The position numbers and the translations under genes are program-made. Positions 1 through 8,994 of a stretch of DNA of 64,000 nucleotides are shown here, piece after piece (positions within the stretch are counted from its first letter, which is position 1; each line of letters begins with the position of its first letter). Under the pieces are notes generated by a model, which did not search any database, had not been told where the DNA came from, and was given only the letters and a program-made list of their open reading frames with translations. The DNA is taken from assembly GCF_017353185.1 (NCBI RefSeq), contig NZ_JAFMYV010000002.1, forward strand, positions 62,001 through 126,000, in the 5' to 3' direction. The stretch is from Fibrella rubiginis (GTDB taxonomy: Bacteria > Bacteroidota > Bacteroidia > Cytophagales > Spirosomataceae).

Positions 1-248
1 TAGCCGTTGACCTTCACGCCCCGGGCCGTCTTGTCCCAGTAGATGGGGGCGGGCACGCAGGCGCTGCACGAGACCTGGCAGAAGCCCAGGGAGGGAATAT
101 TGACAAAGGGTTCCTTGTCGGCCTCCGAGGCCAGGGGTGAACCGTAGATCTGGGTGTTGTTGTGGTGGGTGACCTTTAGCTGTTGCGGCAGGGCCCCTTT
201 GTCGCACCGCAGCCAGCTACCATCCGGGACATACTTTTTATCACCCAT
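1..248 (-). CDS. PAAR-like DUF4280 protein, T6SS tip (partial)
   Basis: Reading leftward from ATG at 248, the frame stays open for 82 codons to the window edge, so the C-terminus is missing. The start MGDKKYVPDGSWLRCDKG, a basic LKVTHHN stretch and a Cys-rich segment (GFCQVSCSACVP) match the DUF4280 PAAR-like family, which in Bacteroidota type VI systems caps the VgrG spike. It is the last visible gene of the leftward T6SS operon, 35 bp after its neighbour. Whether a C-terminal toxin domain follows cannot be seen. The family call rests on the N-terminal motif only. Confidence 0.75.
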   Translation of the reverse strand, partial: MGDKKYVPDGSWLRCDKGALPQQLKVTHHNNTQIYGSPLASEADKEPFVNIPSLGFCQVSCSACVPAPIYWDKTARGVKVNG

Positions 249-283
249 ATGCTGAAGTACTTAGTTAGAAGGCTTATACATTC

Positions 284-1021
284 CTACAGGCGCTTAAGCG
301 TGCGAGCGTAGGTGATGTTGTAGGCGTTGGCTACTTCGGTTTCGGTATAGGTTTCAGCCTGCTCGATTAACCCCTCGCTATCTAGTTTGTATTGCCCCTC
401 GTGGGTCAGATCTACGCGGGTACTCATGTCATAGATGTCGGTCATGTCTTTTACGAAGCGACTGAACCGGGGCTGTTCAAACTGGGCTTTGTTTAGTTGC
501 CCATCAATGGTCACCTCAAAGCCCGTTGCCGTTTGGGTAGCCCGCAGGGTTTCTAGCAACGGCAGATCAATCGGGCCGAAATGCTGAGGCAGCACATGCT
601 CACGCAGTCGTCCTTCGGCCGGGTAGTCACCCCAGATGCCTGCCGTAACAAAAGCAAGGTGTCCTGTCAGGATAAGCGATGGCACGGCCTGTTCCGGCGG
701 GCCAGGAATGGCAGCCCCATTAACATCAGTGAAAACAACCAAACGTGGCTTCTGCCTACATTGCTGCTCATGCCACTGGAAGAATGCCAGTGCTTCGGCG
801 CTACCCACATACTCGATCCGCTGCGGCTGGTAATCAACTGTCCACTGAACCGCTGTATGGTCACTTGCCATGAAGCCCACCTCGACCGTAGCCGCTTCAA
901 CGTACTCATCCACCTGACGGGTGTTGACCATCCGGTAGGCGTAGGCCAGTTCGTACCGTCGCCGTACCGCCCGAGTCGACGCAGGGAGATCTAATTGTAA
1001 TTGACGGTCAACAACAAGCAT
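284..1021 (-). CDS. Uncharacterised T6SS-linked protein, 245 aa
   Basis: I do not recognise this family. It is a soluble-looking protein with no signal peptide or membrane segment. It has a basic patch near residues 16-22 (TRAVRRR), a Pro-rich loop near 106-111 (IPGPPE) and an acidic C-terminal part (DMTDIYDMSTRVDLTHEG and an ETYTETEV tail). It lies in the T6SS operon between an hcp gene (94 bp upstream) and the PAAR-like gene (35 bp downstream). That is where spike-loading chaperones, adaptors or cargo are often encoded, so such a role is an inference from position. No enzymatic motif is evident. A LolA-like beta fold is possible but unsupported. Confidence 0.6.
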   Translation of the reverse strand: MLVVDRQLQLDLPASTRAVRRRYELAYAYRMVNTRQVDEYVEAATVEVGFMASDHTAVQWTVDYQPQRIEYVGSAEALAFFQWHEQQCRQKPRLVVFTDVNGAAIPGPPEQAVPSLILTGHLAFVTAGIWGDYPAEGRLREHVLPQHFGPIDLPLLETLRATQTATGFEVTIDGQLNKAQFEQPRFSRFVKDMTDIYDMSTRVDLTHEGQYKLDSEGLIEQAETYTETEVANAYNITYARTLKRL

Positions 1022-1115
1022 CGTGGTTTTGGACTAGTTGGCAGTAGCAAAGGAGTGCGCACCGAACCGGGGCATCCCCAGGCCAGTGCGCACCTGTACA
1101 ATACAGTGATACAGA

Positions 1116-1544
1116 TTAGGCTTTGTCGCCCCAGTTGTTGTCGTGTTCAGCACCTGAAAAGGTGATCTTTTCGGCCGAGATTGTGATCGTAAACGTACCA
1201 GCGGGACGCTCAGGCCGTTCGGCCCGGGGCGTTTTGTCGAAGCGCTCTGCCCAGCCGATAGCCCGGCCATTGGTGAGGTGAATTTCTTTGAGCGTGCTTT
1301 TCTCCTGGTCTACTACCCGAATGGTACCATCCTGTCCCTTGTAGGAGTTGGCCATCCAGTCGGCCAAAGGGCCATCTTGTGGTGATGAGATCACCTCAAT
1401 GTCGACCACACCGCCCTGCACCACCGATGAGGGACGACCTTTTGAGTCGATGCTACGACCCAGTTTGTAGGAGAAATGGACGACCTCCTGGTCGCTATAA
1501 CCTCCTGACGAAAAATAGGCGGATACTGCTGATACTTCAGCCAT
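1116..1544 (-). CDS. tssD: Type VI secretion tube protein TssD/Hcp (copy 1)
   Basis: This 142-aa protein is a Bacteroidota-type Hcp. Hexameric rings of Hcp stack to form the inner tube that is expelled through the sheath. It shares two landmarks with the other two copies here: a SxGRPSS motif near residue 36, and an HDNNW motif close to the C-terminus preceded by the TITISAEKITF strand. Copy 1 differs by an inserted charged loop near residues 103-114 (RFDKTPRAERPERP). It lies 58 bp downstream of vgrG. Three divergent hcp genes in one operon suggest different tube subunits or cargo-carrying variants; that is inference. Confidence 0.88.
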   Translation of the reverse strand: MAEVSAVSAYFSSGGYSDQEVVHFSYKLGRSIDSKGRPSSVVQGGVVDIEVISSPQDGPLADWMANSYKGQDGTIRVVDQEKSTLKEIHLTNGRAIGWAERFDKTPRAERPERPAGTFTITISAEKITFSGAEHDNNWGDKA

Positions 1545-1602
1545 AATAGTACTGGTTTTAGTTGAACGATTGATTTATGAAATGGACTCGGGTAATGCGA
1601 TG

Positions 1603-3360
1603 TTAAGATTCATTCAGATCAATGTGTGGCGCTGTTGCGTCAATTTTAGCCGTACCATTTATGGTTACGTTCTTTGAGGTTGTCTTGGCCTCGGCCTTTG
1701 CATTGATCTCAACGTTGGTTTTCGTGGCGGAGATTTTCACATTGTTTTCTCCGGTAATCGTTATATCATTTTTGGCGTGCATCGTTATGTCGACTTCCGC
1801 ATCCATCGTAATATTTTTAGCTGTCACAGCAACCAGACCCTTGGTGTATATTTGAATAGTGCCATCGCCTTTAAACGAGATGTGAAGGCCGGTACTTTTG
1901 TTGTTAGCGTTGGTAATGAAAAACTCCTGCTCATTGGGCTTGTCTTTCATTACAATCTTGTTGCCGCCCTTGGTCCTGATAATCTTGTTGTAATTATTAT
2001 CTGACCAATAATTCGTGGTAGGATCCTTGTGATAAAGACTGCCCGACACCACCGGAAAATCGACATGGTTCGCCTCGTACGAAATCAATACCTGATCATT
2101 GATTTCCGGTATAAACAAACTACCACGCGCCCCACCCGTGTAAGCCATCGCCACCCGTACCCAGCTCGATTTGCCAGCCAGTTGATTAGGCCAGTGAAAC
2201 TGAAGTTTCACCCGGCCCAGTTGCAGTGGATCCTGGTTTTTTAGCACCGTCGCGATTTCGGGCAGGGCCACCGGCTGCTTCACATGCGGGTTGTGTGGGG
2301 GCAATGAGGCCGAAGCTGGAACAGCCTCGAACTGATTCTCATAATTACCCACTTCATCAACGTAGTGGCTTATGCCAATGATCCGGTATTTCCCGACGCT
2401 TTCCTGTTTGTACTTGCCCGGCTCAATCAACTTCTGCCCCGTCACATTGACCGTCATACCTACCGTCAGGTTTGGGTTTTCGCCCGACCCCTGGAAGCGC
2501 ACCATGTCGGTACCGTTCACGGCGTTGACCGTGCCACGGTGGCCATCCAGTTCGCCCGGTGAACCAACGTCTTTCAACGGCCAGAGTTGAGCAGGGTTGC
2601 CAAACAGGGCCGACGATTTGGCATAGGCAAAATCACCAAAGGTGCCGTAGCCCCCCGCCGGACTATGCGGCGCGTCGAACGACTTGTGCTTCTGGTAATT
2701 GTAGTGGTGCATCAGGTACTTATTCGGCTTCAGGCTGATGGCCATGTCGAAATGCTGCACTCCATCAATAACAAACTCCTGCTCGGCGGGACTTGGCTTG
2801 GCAATGTTGAGCGTCTGCCCGTCGTAATAACACCACTCGCCATATTCAGCGGCCAGCCGGTTTACGAAGGCCCAGTTCGACTCATCGTATTGGGCCTTGT
2901 AATCAATCAGGGCCGTGTAGGCGGGGGCAATATTGAATGAGAGTGCACTCCCACCATAATCACCGGCCACCGTACCAAAAATGTTGCTCAAGCCAGATTC
3001 GACCCACGCCCGCCGCTGACGGCCGTCTTCCATCATGATGGTGGGGCTGTGCCCCCGGATGATGTAGGTGTTAACAGTTTCTGAGTTGTTCGATAGGGCA
3101 AGTTCTGTAACGATGCCTAAAAACTGAAAGTCGGCAGGCACCAGTTTGTATCTGGGCTTGAAGCTGATGGTGGCTGGCTGACCAACCAACGCTGCATGAG
3201 CACCTTTGAAAAAAAACTGCGATTTATCTTCCAGATCCTCAAACGCCACCCGAATCTCGAACGTATGGTGGTCAAACAAAGACTGCTGAATACGCAGGCT
3301 CTGAAAGTGCTGGATTGCAGCCCCGCCGATCTGAACCGAAACGTCTACCTGTTGTGCCAT
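1603..3360 (-). CDS. vgrG: Type VI secretion spike protein VgrG/TssI
   Basis: This 585-aa protein forms the trimeric spike that tips the Hcp tube. Visible layout: an N-terminal gp27-like barrel region (about 1-340, starting MAQQVDVSVQIGGAAI), a gp5-like OB fold (about 350-440, with LGRVKLQFHW and SGSLYHKDP), then a C-terminal alternating polar/hydrophobic repeat (about 470-585, e.g. VDITMHAKNDITITGENN) typical of the triple-stranded beta-helix. It ends soon after the helix, so no extra effector domain is fused. It lies between hcp copies 1 and 2 with gaps of 58 and 36 bp, in the same operon. Confidence 0.92.
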   Translation of the reverse strand: MAQQVDVSVQIGGAAIQHFQSLRIQQSLFDHHTFEIRVAFEDLEDKSQFFFKGAHAALVGQPATISFKPRYKLVPADFQFLGIVTELALSNNSETVNTYIIRGHSPTIMMEDGRQRRAWVESGLSNIFGTVAGDYGGSALSFNIAPAYTALIDYKAQYDESNWAFVNRLAAEYGEWCYYDGQTLNIAKPSPAEQEFVIDGVQHFDMAISLKPNKYLMHHYNYQKHKSFDAPHSPAGGYGTFGDFAYAKSSALFGNPAQLWPLKDVGSPGELDGHRGTVNAVNGTDMVRFQGSGENPNLTVGMTVNVTGQKLIEPGKYKQESVGKYRIIGISHYVDEVGNYENQFEAVPASASLPPHNPHVKQPVALPEIATVLKNQDPLQLGRVKLQFHWPNQLAGKSSWVRVAMAYTGGARGSLFIPEINDQVLISYEANHVDFPVVSGSLYHKDPTTNYWSDNNYNKIIRTKGGNKIVMKDKPNEQEFFITNANNKSTGLHISFKGDGTIQIYTKGLVAVTAKNITMDAEVDITMHAKNDITITGENNVKISATKTNVEINAKAEAKTTSKNVTINGTAKIDATAPHIDLNES

Positions 3361-3396
3361 ATCTTTGTCGTTGATTAGTTGGATAAAGTGCCCCCA

Positions 3397-3819
3397 TCAA
3401 CCCTGTCCGGGTATCCAGTTCGACCACATATTGTCGTGCAGGTTGCTGTCTACATGCAGTTCACGGGCTGTGAGGCCAAGCTCAAACGTGTAGGCCCCCA
3501 CCGAATCGCCTATCGTAAATATTTCATGGTAGCTTACACAGTACGTATCCCTGAAGGTGAGTGTGCGAAAAGTCATGCGTGTTTCCGGGTCAATGTAGGT
3601 GATTGATCCACCCAGTGACTTCATCGGATCAATAGCCCATTGCGTCAGTTGAGCCTCATCGTCGCCCATTAAATGCACCGAAATCTGCCCGCTCCGTACG
3701 CCCGCCGTTGGACGGCCCTGGCGGTTAACGGGCTGGCTGAACGATACCCTGGATGTGAGCACCCTGAGCGGCCTGGCAAGCCCGGTCATGGTGAAATGTG
3801 CTTCAAAAGACGATGCCAT
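3397..3819 (-). CDS. tssD: Type VI secretion tube protein TssD/Hcp (copy 2)
   Basis: A 140-aa Hcp family protein. It keeps the xxGRPT motif (NRQGRPTAG near residue 33), the GxIxYID strand and the C-terminal HDNMW signature, but is clearly divergent from the other two copies in the core (SLGGSITYIDPETRMTFRTL). The C-terminal extension is WSNWIPGQG. It lies 36 bp upstream of vgrG and 52 bp downstream of hcp copy 3, so all three are probably co-transcribed. The distance to vgrG suggests it may be the subunit that contacts the spike, but this is inference. Confidence 0.85.
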   Translation of the reverse strand: MASSFEAHFTMTGLARPLRVLTSRVSFSQPVNRQGRPTAGVRSGQISVHLMGDDEAQLTQWAIDPMKSLGGSITYIDPETRMTFRTLTFRDTYCVSYHEIFTIGDSVGAYTFELGLTARELHVDSNLHDNMWSNWIPGQG

Positions 3820-3871
3820 AGGCTGTTCGTTTTAGTAGTCGGCCTGAGCTTCTCCGGTCTATATTCACGGC

Positions 3872-4276
3872 TTACGTGTATTCAATCAGTGCCCAGTCAT
3901 TATCGTGTTTTACCTGGCCGACGGTAATTTTTTCGGGCGAGATTGTGATGGTTGTAGTCATCTTGGCCGTATTAGCCGTGCCATCGAAAAATTCATCCAT
4001 CTCCACGCAGTAGGCATTCGTAAAATGAATTGTCTTTAACGTTTGCCCTTCCAGTTCCCGTATGGTCACCGTGCCACTCAATTGCTTCGAGGGGCTGAAC
4101 ATCCACTCGGCCACCAGTGGGTCAGCCGATGTATTAAACGCCATGGTAATCATGCCGGCAAACACCCGCGATGATGGCCTGCCCAGCGAATCGATGTCCT
4201 GATTGATGTCCAGTATGAACGAATCCAGAACCGGTTTAAACGGGCCAATCGCTAGCTGGGCATGGAATGAAGGCAT
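3872..4276 (-). CDS. tssD: Type VI secretion tube protein TssD/Hcp (copy 3)
   Basis: A 134-aa Hcp. The start at ATG 4276 (MPSFHAQLAIG) is chosen because the upstream 29-codon extension has no homology to the family and would be out of register with the other copies. Shared landmarks are DSLGRPSS near residue 33, the FTNAYCVEMDEFF strand and HDNDW near the end. It is the first hcp after tssC, 130 bp away, the widest gap in this operon, which could hold an internal promoter or processing site. Being directly next to tssB/tssC it is a good candidate for the major tube subunit. Confidence 0.88.
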   Translation of the reverse strand: MPSFHAQLAIGPFKPVLDSFILDINQDIDSLGRPSSRVFAGMITMAFNTSADPLVAEWMFSPSKQLSGTVTIRELEGQTLKTIHFTNAYCVEMDEFFDGTANTAKMTTTITISPEKITVGQVKHDNDWALIEYT

Positions 4277-4406
4277 GGCGCTAAGGCAGTTATCGTTGGG
4301 GTGCTCAGGCCTGAAGTAGGCCCAATTAACCAAGGCTATGCCAATCGGAGGTGCAAAAAGCACCTCCGGGCTGGTTGTTTTCGTCTCTTAGGTTGATGCG
4401 GTGCGC

Positions 4407-5798
4407 TTACTTGATCTCAGCTTTGAAATCGTCGCGGCGGCCGGTGTTCTCGTTGCGGCCCTTTTCGCCGGTGAGGTTGATAATGAACGTTTTGGCCGGA
4501 AAGAAAGGCGTAATGTTCAAATCAACAATGATCCGGTCGGGCTGAATGGGATCCTGCCGGAAACGGGGCGGATCGAACGTGTCGATGATTTTGCCGGGTC
4601 CTTTGATGCGGTCCAGAAACGCCACGATCTCGTCGGTGAGTTGCTTCTCTACTTTGCCGCTCCAGTTTTCCATGGCGCGTTTGTTGAGGAAGTTCATCAT
4701 CACTTTCATGATCCAGTCGAATACGCGCACCACCGAATAGGTCTTGAACCCCACGTTGTTGCCCGCAAACAGGGTTTTGCCCGAAAACGGAATGATCCGC
4801 GCAAACTCTTTCGTAAACGGAATCAGACCCAGCCCCTCCAGTTCACCCACTTCGGTTTTCAACAGATCCATCCGCACGCCGTCTACTTCCTCCAGCGAAC
4901 CAAACTGCAAACCTGCCGACACCTGTGAGATGAGGTTCTGGTGCATCTTGCCCGCCAGTGCCGTTGAGGGTTCCAGATACAGGTCTTCTTCTTCACCAAA
5001 CTCTTCGTACTTACCCCGCCCGATAAGGTGGTTTACGGTCATTATGGCGTTGGCATAGCGGGGTACGTCCTGGCTAAGGCGCTCGCGCTGAAACTCTTTG
5101 ATGGTGTCTTTCAGGTCGCCCATGTTCCGGTAGTCGGTAATGAGCATGAGCTTGTGGTCAGAGGCGATTTTGGCCCAGGCGTCTACCACCGTTTTTTTGC
5201 CGAGGTAGCCCGGAATGACCAGCAACGAATAGCTGTCCTGCAGGTCGAACCGGTTGTATACCTGGTGAATTTCGTTGCGGACAAACTCAATCGTGTCGTT
5301 GTTATACACGTTGGCCGGGTCAAGCTGACTGATGCCTGCGTTGACAAACACGATGTTACGCACCTTGAAACCGCTAACGGCCGCGTTGGCAAAATACAGT
5401 GCCACACCCCGGTAGGTCGCTTCCAGTTCGCGGCTGGCGTCAAGGATTTCTTTGATATTCGACTTGTAGAGTGCCTCGGTCGTGTCGAACTGCTGCTGGG
5501 TCTCTTCGGCCATATCAGCCACGGTACCTTCCGTCTCCAGCACTTTCTTCCAAAGCTCCAGGCGGCGTTTCAGCATCTGCCGGTCGCGGCGGCGGTCGGC
5601 TTCTTTAAGAAATATTTCGCGTTTGGCCCGACGTTCAGGATTCAGGCTGTCAGCCCCTTCAATGGCCGTTTCCAGCAATTTGAATCCGCCGAATTTAAGT
5701 TGTTGCAGTTCCGCAATGTGCTGCGAAAAAGACCGGGCTGGCGCTTCGCGCTCGGCCGATTTTGGGGTAGGAACCTGGTTCTGCTGTGCTTCGGCCAT
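4407..5798 (-). CDS. tssC: Type VI sheath large subunit TssC (DUF5458)
   Basis: TssC and TssB form the contractile cytoplasmic sheath around the Hcp tube. This 463-aa protein matches the Bacteroidota TssC type (DUF5458). An N-terminal helical region (QHIAELQQLKFGGFKLLETA) is followed by a core containing LDPANVYNNDTIEFVRNEIH, the nucleotide-fold-like SLLVIPGYLGKK, and the C-terminal strand PFFPAKTFIINLTGEKG that exchanges with neighbouring sheath protomers. It lies 38 bp downstream of tssB. Its length fits the subtype, which is shorter than the roughly 500-aa proteobacterial TssC. Confidence 0.92.
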   Translation of the reverse strand: MAEAQQNQVPTPKSAEREAPARSFSQHIAELQQLKFGGFKLLETAIEGADSLNPERRAKREIFLKEADRRRDRQMLKRRLELWKKVLETEGTVADMAEETQQQFDTTEALYKSNIKEILDASRELEATYRGVALYFANAAVSGFKVRNIVFVNAGISQLDPANVYNNDTIEFVRNEIHQVYNRFDLQDSYSLLVIPGYLGKKTVVDAWAKIASDHKLMLITDYRNMGDLKDTIKEFQRERLSQDVPRYANAIMTVNHLIGRGKYEEFGEEEDLYLEPSTALAGKMHQNLISQVSAGLQFGSLEEVDGVRMDLLKTEVGELEGLGLIPFTKEFARIIPFSGKTLFAGNNVGFKTYSVVRVFDWIMKVMMNFLNKRAMENWSGKVEKQLTDEIVAFLDRIKGPGKIIDTFDPPRFRQDPIQPDRIIVDLNITPFFPAKTFIINLTGEKGRNENTGRRDDFKAEIK

Positions 5799-5836
5799 GG
5801 CAGGAAAAGTCTGTTTGGGATGGATAACGCCTCTAG

Positions 5837-6292
5837 TTAGCTCGCCTGATCAATCTCGTCGATCATTTGCTGCACCATTGCCAGCATTGTGGCTTTCACC
5901 TGTGGGTTGGCTACGGCATGTTGCAGCATTTTGTTCGACCGCAACTGGTAGTTGATGCGCTGTAGATCCCGCATCTGGTCGTTCAATTCCTGCAAATACT
6001 CGCTTTGGTCAACAAAACCCTCGGGCGTAAAATCGCCCATGCGACCAAAACGGAATGTCTCGGCCATGGGCTCGCCTTTCTGACTGCTGAGCATCACCGT
6101 TACTTCGGGCTTGTAATGTTCCAGCACGTCATCTACTGATTCCAGATCAGGGGCGGCTTCCGCTTCAGAGGGCAGTTCATCCGTGAACTTGGCCACAAAG
6201 AGCGTTTTGTTCATGCTGATGGGCGACAGGCTGGGGGGCAACTCGCGCAGTCCGGGCCATGCGCCGGGCATGGTATTGTCAAAATTGAACAT
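5837..6292 (-). CDS. tssB: Type VI sheath small subunit TssB
   Basis: This 151-aa protein is the small sheath subunit that pairs with TssC. The sequence shows a short N-terminal extension (MFNFDNTMPGAWPG), then FRFGRMGDFTPEGFVDQSEYLQ, matching the sheath-family F-x-x-M-x-D-F-x-P motif, followed by helices at the C-terminus (KATMLAMVQQMIDEID). It is the first gene of the leftward T6SS operon and diverges from tssE across a 307-bp spacer. No unusual composition. The paralogous phage-tail or extracellular contractile systems lack this TssB/TssC split, supporting the T6SS assignment. Confidence 0.9.
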   Translation of the reverse strand: MFNFDNTMPGAWPGLRELPPSLSPISMNKTLFVAKFTDELPSEAEAAPDLESVDDVLEHYKPEVTVMLSSQKGEPMAETFRFGRMGDFTPEGFVDQSEYLQELNDQMRDLQRINYQLRSNKMLQHAVANPQVKATMLAMVQQMIDEIDQAS

Positions 6293-6599
6293 TAGTTAGC
6301 TGTTTAACGAACCAAATAAATTGGATTGAGCGACTAAACTAAACAAAGCTACGTATATTGACAACTGTTCCTATAGGTTTACTGGCATAAATAGAGGGGT
6401 ACTTAGCGAACGGTAATCAGCTGGTTTGCCCCGGATAGGAACGACACTTTACGTTAACGAATCAAGGTAACACAAAGTATATAAATTTAGTATGAAATAT
6501 CGTTTTAGGGTGGTCTGTATGCTAACTCGGATAAAGCGAGGCAGCCTCCAAGGCCTCAGATCAGAGAGGGTATACCCCCTGTTGTAACAGTCCAACTCC
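6293..6599. promoter_or_regulatory. Divergent T6SS promoter region tssB / tssE
   Basis: This 307-bp gene-free spacer separates the two divergent T6SS operons and must contain at least one promoter for each. It is AT-rich relative to its surroundings. Toward tssE, TAAATTTA at about 6481-6488 matches seven of the eight defined positions of the Bacteroidota -7 box (TAnnTTTG), but there is no convincing -33 TTTG. Toward tssB, a CTTTG/TTTATTTG pair (6328-6350 on the minus strand) is a weak candidate. I see no clear operator palindrome. Confidence 0.5.
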
Positions 6600-7040
6600 A
6601 TGGCCGACGAATTCTACAAGCTCCCCCTCCGTCTCGATTTGCTGACTAAAAAAGCAGCCCCGGCGCGCCTCACCCATTGCTCCATGGAGGATTCGATTCG
6701 CAACAATCTCTACCTCATCACCACCACGCAGTATAACGAAGCCCGCTACGACGGGCAGTTTGGCTGCACCATCTGGGACGATGACTTCAACGTGGGCAAC
6801 GACTCGATCTATATCCTCTGGACCGACCGGATCGAAAACTCACTACGAGCGTCGATCCGGCGGTATGAACCCCGGCTGGAGCGCGTAAAAGTTGAAGTGA
6901 GCGTGAACCGGGAAGGTACCCCCGATGCACATAAGCTGGTCATTATCAAGGTATCGGCTGAAATAGCCCCCTCTAACCGGCGACCATTTACGTATCAGCG
7001 CGAAATCGTCGTAGCCCCGTTTATTACTAAAATCAGGTGA
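6600..7040 (+). CDS. tssE: Type VI baseplate protein TssE (gp25-like)
   Basis: A 146-aa gp25/lysozyme-like baseplate wedge protein. It shows the family core: SIRNNLYLITTTQ near 32-44, an YDGQFGCTIWDDDF segment near 49-62, and ENSLRASIRRYEPRLERVKVEV near 79-100 (the common gp25 RIxxxIxxxEPRI-type motif). TssE joins sheath and baseplate. It starts the rightward operon; tssF follows 49 bp later. No duplication or truncation is seen. Confidence 0.88.
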   Translation: MADEFYKLPLRLDLLTKKAAPARLTHCSMEDSIRNNLYLITTTQYNEARYDGQFGCTIWDDDFNVGNDSIYILWTDRIENSLRASIRRYEPRLERVKVEVSVNREGTPDAHKLVIIKVSAEIAPSNRRPFTYQREIVVAPFITKIR

Positions 7041-7089
7041 AATAAACGGACCGCAGACGGAGCTGATTAAGCTGATCTGCGGCCCATTG

Positions 7090-8994
7090 ATGATGGAAAG
7101 TCTCTCACAGAAAGATTTCAGCCGCGAAGAGATTCGCAAGCGCATCACTCAGCACGCGGCGGCGGTGTGGCAGATGCGGGCCAAAGACATCGATGCCGTC
7201 GATCCGCTGGTAACGTACCTGATGGAGGCCTGTGCTTATGAACTGGAGAATACGGCCAAGGCTATTGAGCAGACGCGGGGCCGTATTGTCGACCGGCTGG
7301 CCAACGTGATGTGTCCGGAGGTGGTTGATCTGCCCCGCCCGGCCCACGCCATACTCCACGCCCGCCCCGACGATACACTGGCTGATCTGGACCCGTCGGT
7401 GCAGTTTTTTCACCGCCCGCCAGCCCGTGAGGGCGTTGCGCCTGACATCTTCTTTTCGCCTGTAGTCAAGAGCCGCGTGGTAAATGGGTCGGTGCTGTTT
7501 CTGGTGAGTGAAGAAGGCATCGTAGAGTTCGCCGGGCCGGAGCGCATGGAATGGGATAAACAGCTGATTCCTACGTTTCCTGCTGACTACCAGTCGGTTT
7601 GGCTTGGTCTGGAACTAAACAGCTATGTGCCGTCGGTGAGTGGGCTACCCATTTACATTGACTGGGAAACGGAATCGGTGCAGCAAAAGGCAACCTATTA
7701 CCGTAAACTTCAGGACCCTTACCAGACCTCGTGGTATCTTAATGGCAAGCCCGTTCCGGTGCATAACGGTTTCATTAACCCATCGTCGCATGCCGAACAT
7801 CTGGGGCCGCAGCTCGACGTGCTTCACCTGCTGGAACAGGAGGTAATGAGTCAGCACCACCGGTCGTTTGTTACCCTGGGCAACCTGCCCGACCGGTCGG
7901 AGTGGGGCGCGGCAGTGGGGCTCTATCCGCCCGGTTTTAACCTGACCGAAACGCAGCGACTGCTGTTCAAGCGGGAGGTGCTATGGCTCGAACTCCGCCT
8001 CAGCCGGTCATTTCCGGCCAAAGCCGTAGCTACAATGGAGGTACGCCTGAACTGCTTTCCGGTCATGAACCGCTACCTGAACCGGCAGCAGCAACGCCTG
8101 AACCCGGCGCTGAATGTGTTTCCGCTGAAGTCAGACGCCGAGTTTCTGTTTATCCGCCGGGTATACGATGCCGACAGCAAAGACCTGTTCCGGTCGTCGC
8201 CGCTCCGCGATATCAACGAACTGGACGACAACACGTTTATGTGGCGACCGCACGATGTGGGTCGGTTCGACGAGCGCAATGCCCGCGAATTGTTGGAACA
8301 TGTACAGCGATTGCTGCTGGACGAAAACCGGGCTTTTCGTGCCCTAGGCACGGGTTGGTTTGTGAAAACGCTGGACGAACTGAACCGCAACCTGGAAGAC
8401 CTCCGGCAGCAGGTGCAGTCGATGCCCAATGAGGGGTTCAAGGCGGGGCATCCGTACATTTTCATCAAGCCCCGCAAGAACGACAGCAACATTTTCATGG
8501 AGTTCTGGAGCACCAATGGCAAAGCGGGTAACTTCATCGGCGCGGGCACACCCCTGACGTATAACGGCGGATACGACGCCATAAAAAGCGATCCGGCTAC
8601 CCTGTTTCTGGTGACGACCACCGTGGGCGGGCGCGACAAGCCGGGCATTGCTGAAAAGGAGTACCACCTGCGCCAAACCCTGCTCACCCGCCAACGGCTG
8701 GTGACGATGGCCGACATCGAAGCCGAATGCAAAGCGTACTTTTTTGGGCGATTGGGCGGTATACCCGTCGACGTGACGGTGGAGAAAGCGTTTGCCGAAA
8801 ACCTGATTGAAGGCGCGGGCTATGTGCGCTGCCTCGACGTGACAATTATTCCCCGCAGCCGCACCGACCTGACCGCCGCCGAGTGGGCCGCCGAGTGTGA
8901 CCGCTGCCGACAATACATGGCCGAACGGTCGGCGATGAACCTGCCTTACCGGGTAAAAATGCAACCCTTAACCCCCGCCATGCGCCCGCTATGA
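7090..8994 (+). CDS. tssF: Type VI baseplate protein TssF
   Basis: A 634-aa protein, the large baseplate wedge subunit. The start is placed at ATG 7090 (MMESLSQKDF), just inside a longer frame that begins with TTG. An N-terminal helical segment (FSREEIRKRITQHAAAVWQM, YLMEACAYELENTAKAIEQT) matches the TssF pattern, and the C-terminal region carries the gp6-like fold (TRQRLVTMADIEAECKAYF). Its ATGA overlap with tssG (4 bp) implies translational coupling, fitting the TssF2-TssG stoichiometric wedge. Length fits the Bacteroidota family. Confidence 0.88.
   Translation: MMESLSQKDFSREEIRKRITQHAAAVWQMRAKDIDAVDPLVTYLMEACAYELENTAKAIEQTRGRIVDRLANVMCPEVVDLPRPAHAILHARPDDTLADLDPSVQFFHRPPAREGVAPDIFFSPVVKSRVVNGSVLFLVSEEGIVEFAGPERMEWDKQLIPTFPADYQSVWLGLELNSYVPSVSGLPIYIDWETESVQQKATYYRKLQDPYQTSWYLNGKPVPVHNGFINPSSHAEHLGPQLDVLHLLEQEVMSQHHRSFVTLGNLPDRSEWGAAVGLYPPGFNLTETQRLLFKREVLWLELRLSRSFPAKAVATMEVRLNCFPVMNRYLNRQQQRLNPALNVFPLKSDAEFLFIRRVYDADSKDLFRSSPLRDINELDDNTFMWRPHDVGRFDERNARELLEHVQRLLLDENRAFRALGTGWFVKTLDELNRNLEDLRQQVQSMPNEGFKAGHPYIFIKPRKNDSNIFMEFWSTNGKAGNFIGAGTPLTYNGGYDAIKSDPATLFLVTTTVGGRDKPGIAEKEYHLRQTLLTRQRLVTMADIEAECKAYFFGRLGGIPVDVTVEKAFAENLIEGAGYVRCLDVTIIPRSRTDLTAAEWAAECDRCRQYMAERSAMNLPYRVKMQPLTPAMRPL

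Noticed and set aside
5028..5840. A 270-codon open frame on the plus strand opposite tssC
   Set aside because: It mirrors the high-GC coding pattern of tssC, has no signal, domain or homology signature, and tssC itself shows clear sheath motifs.
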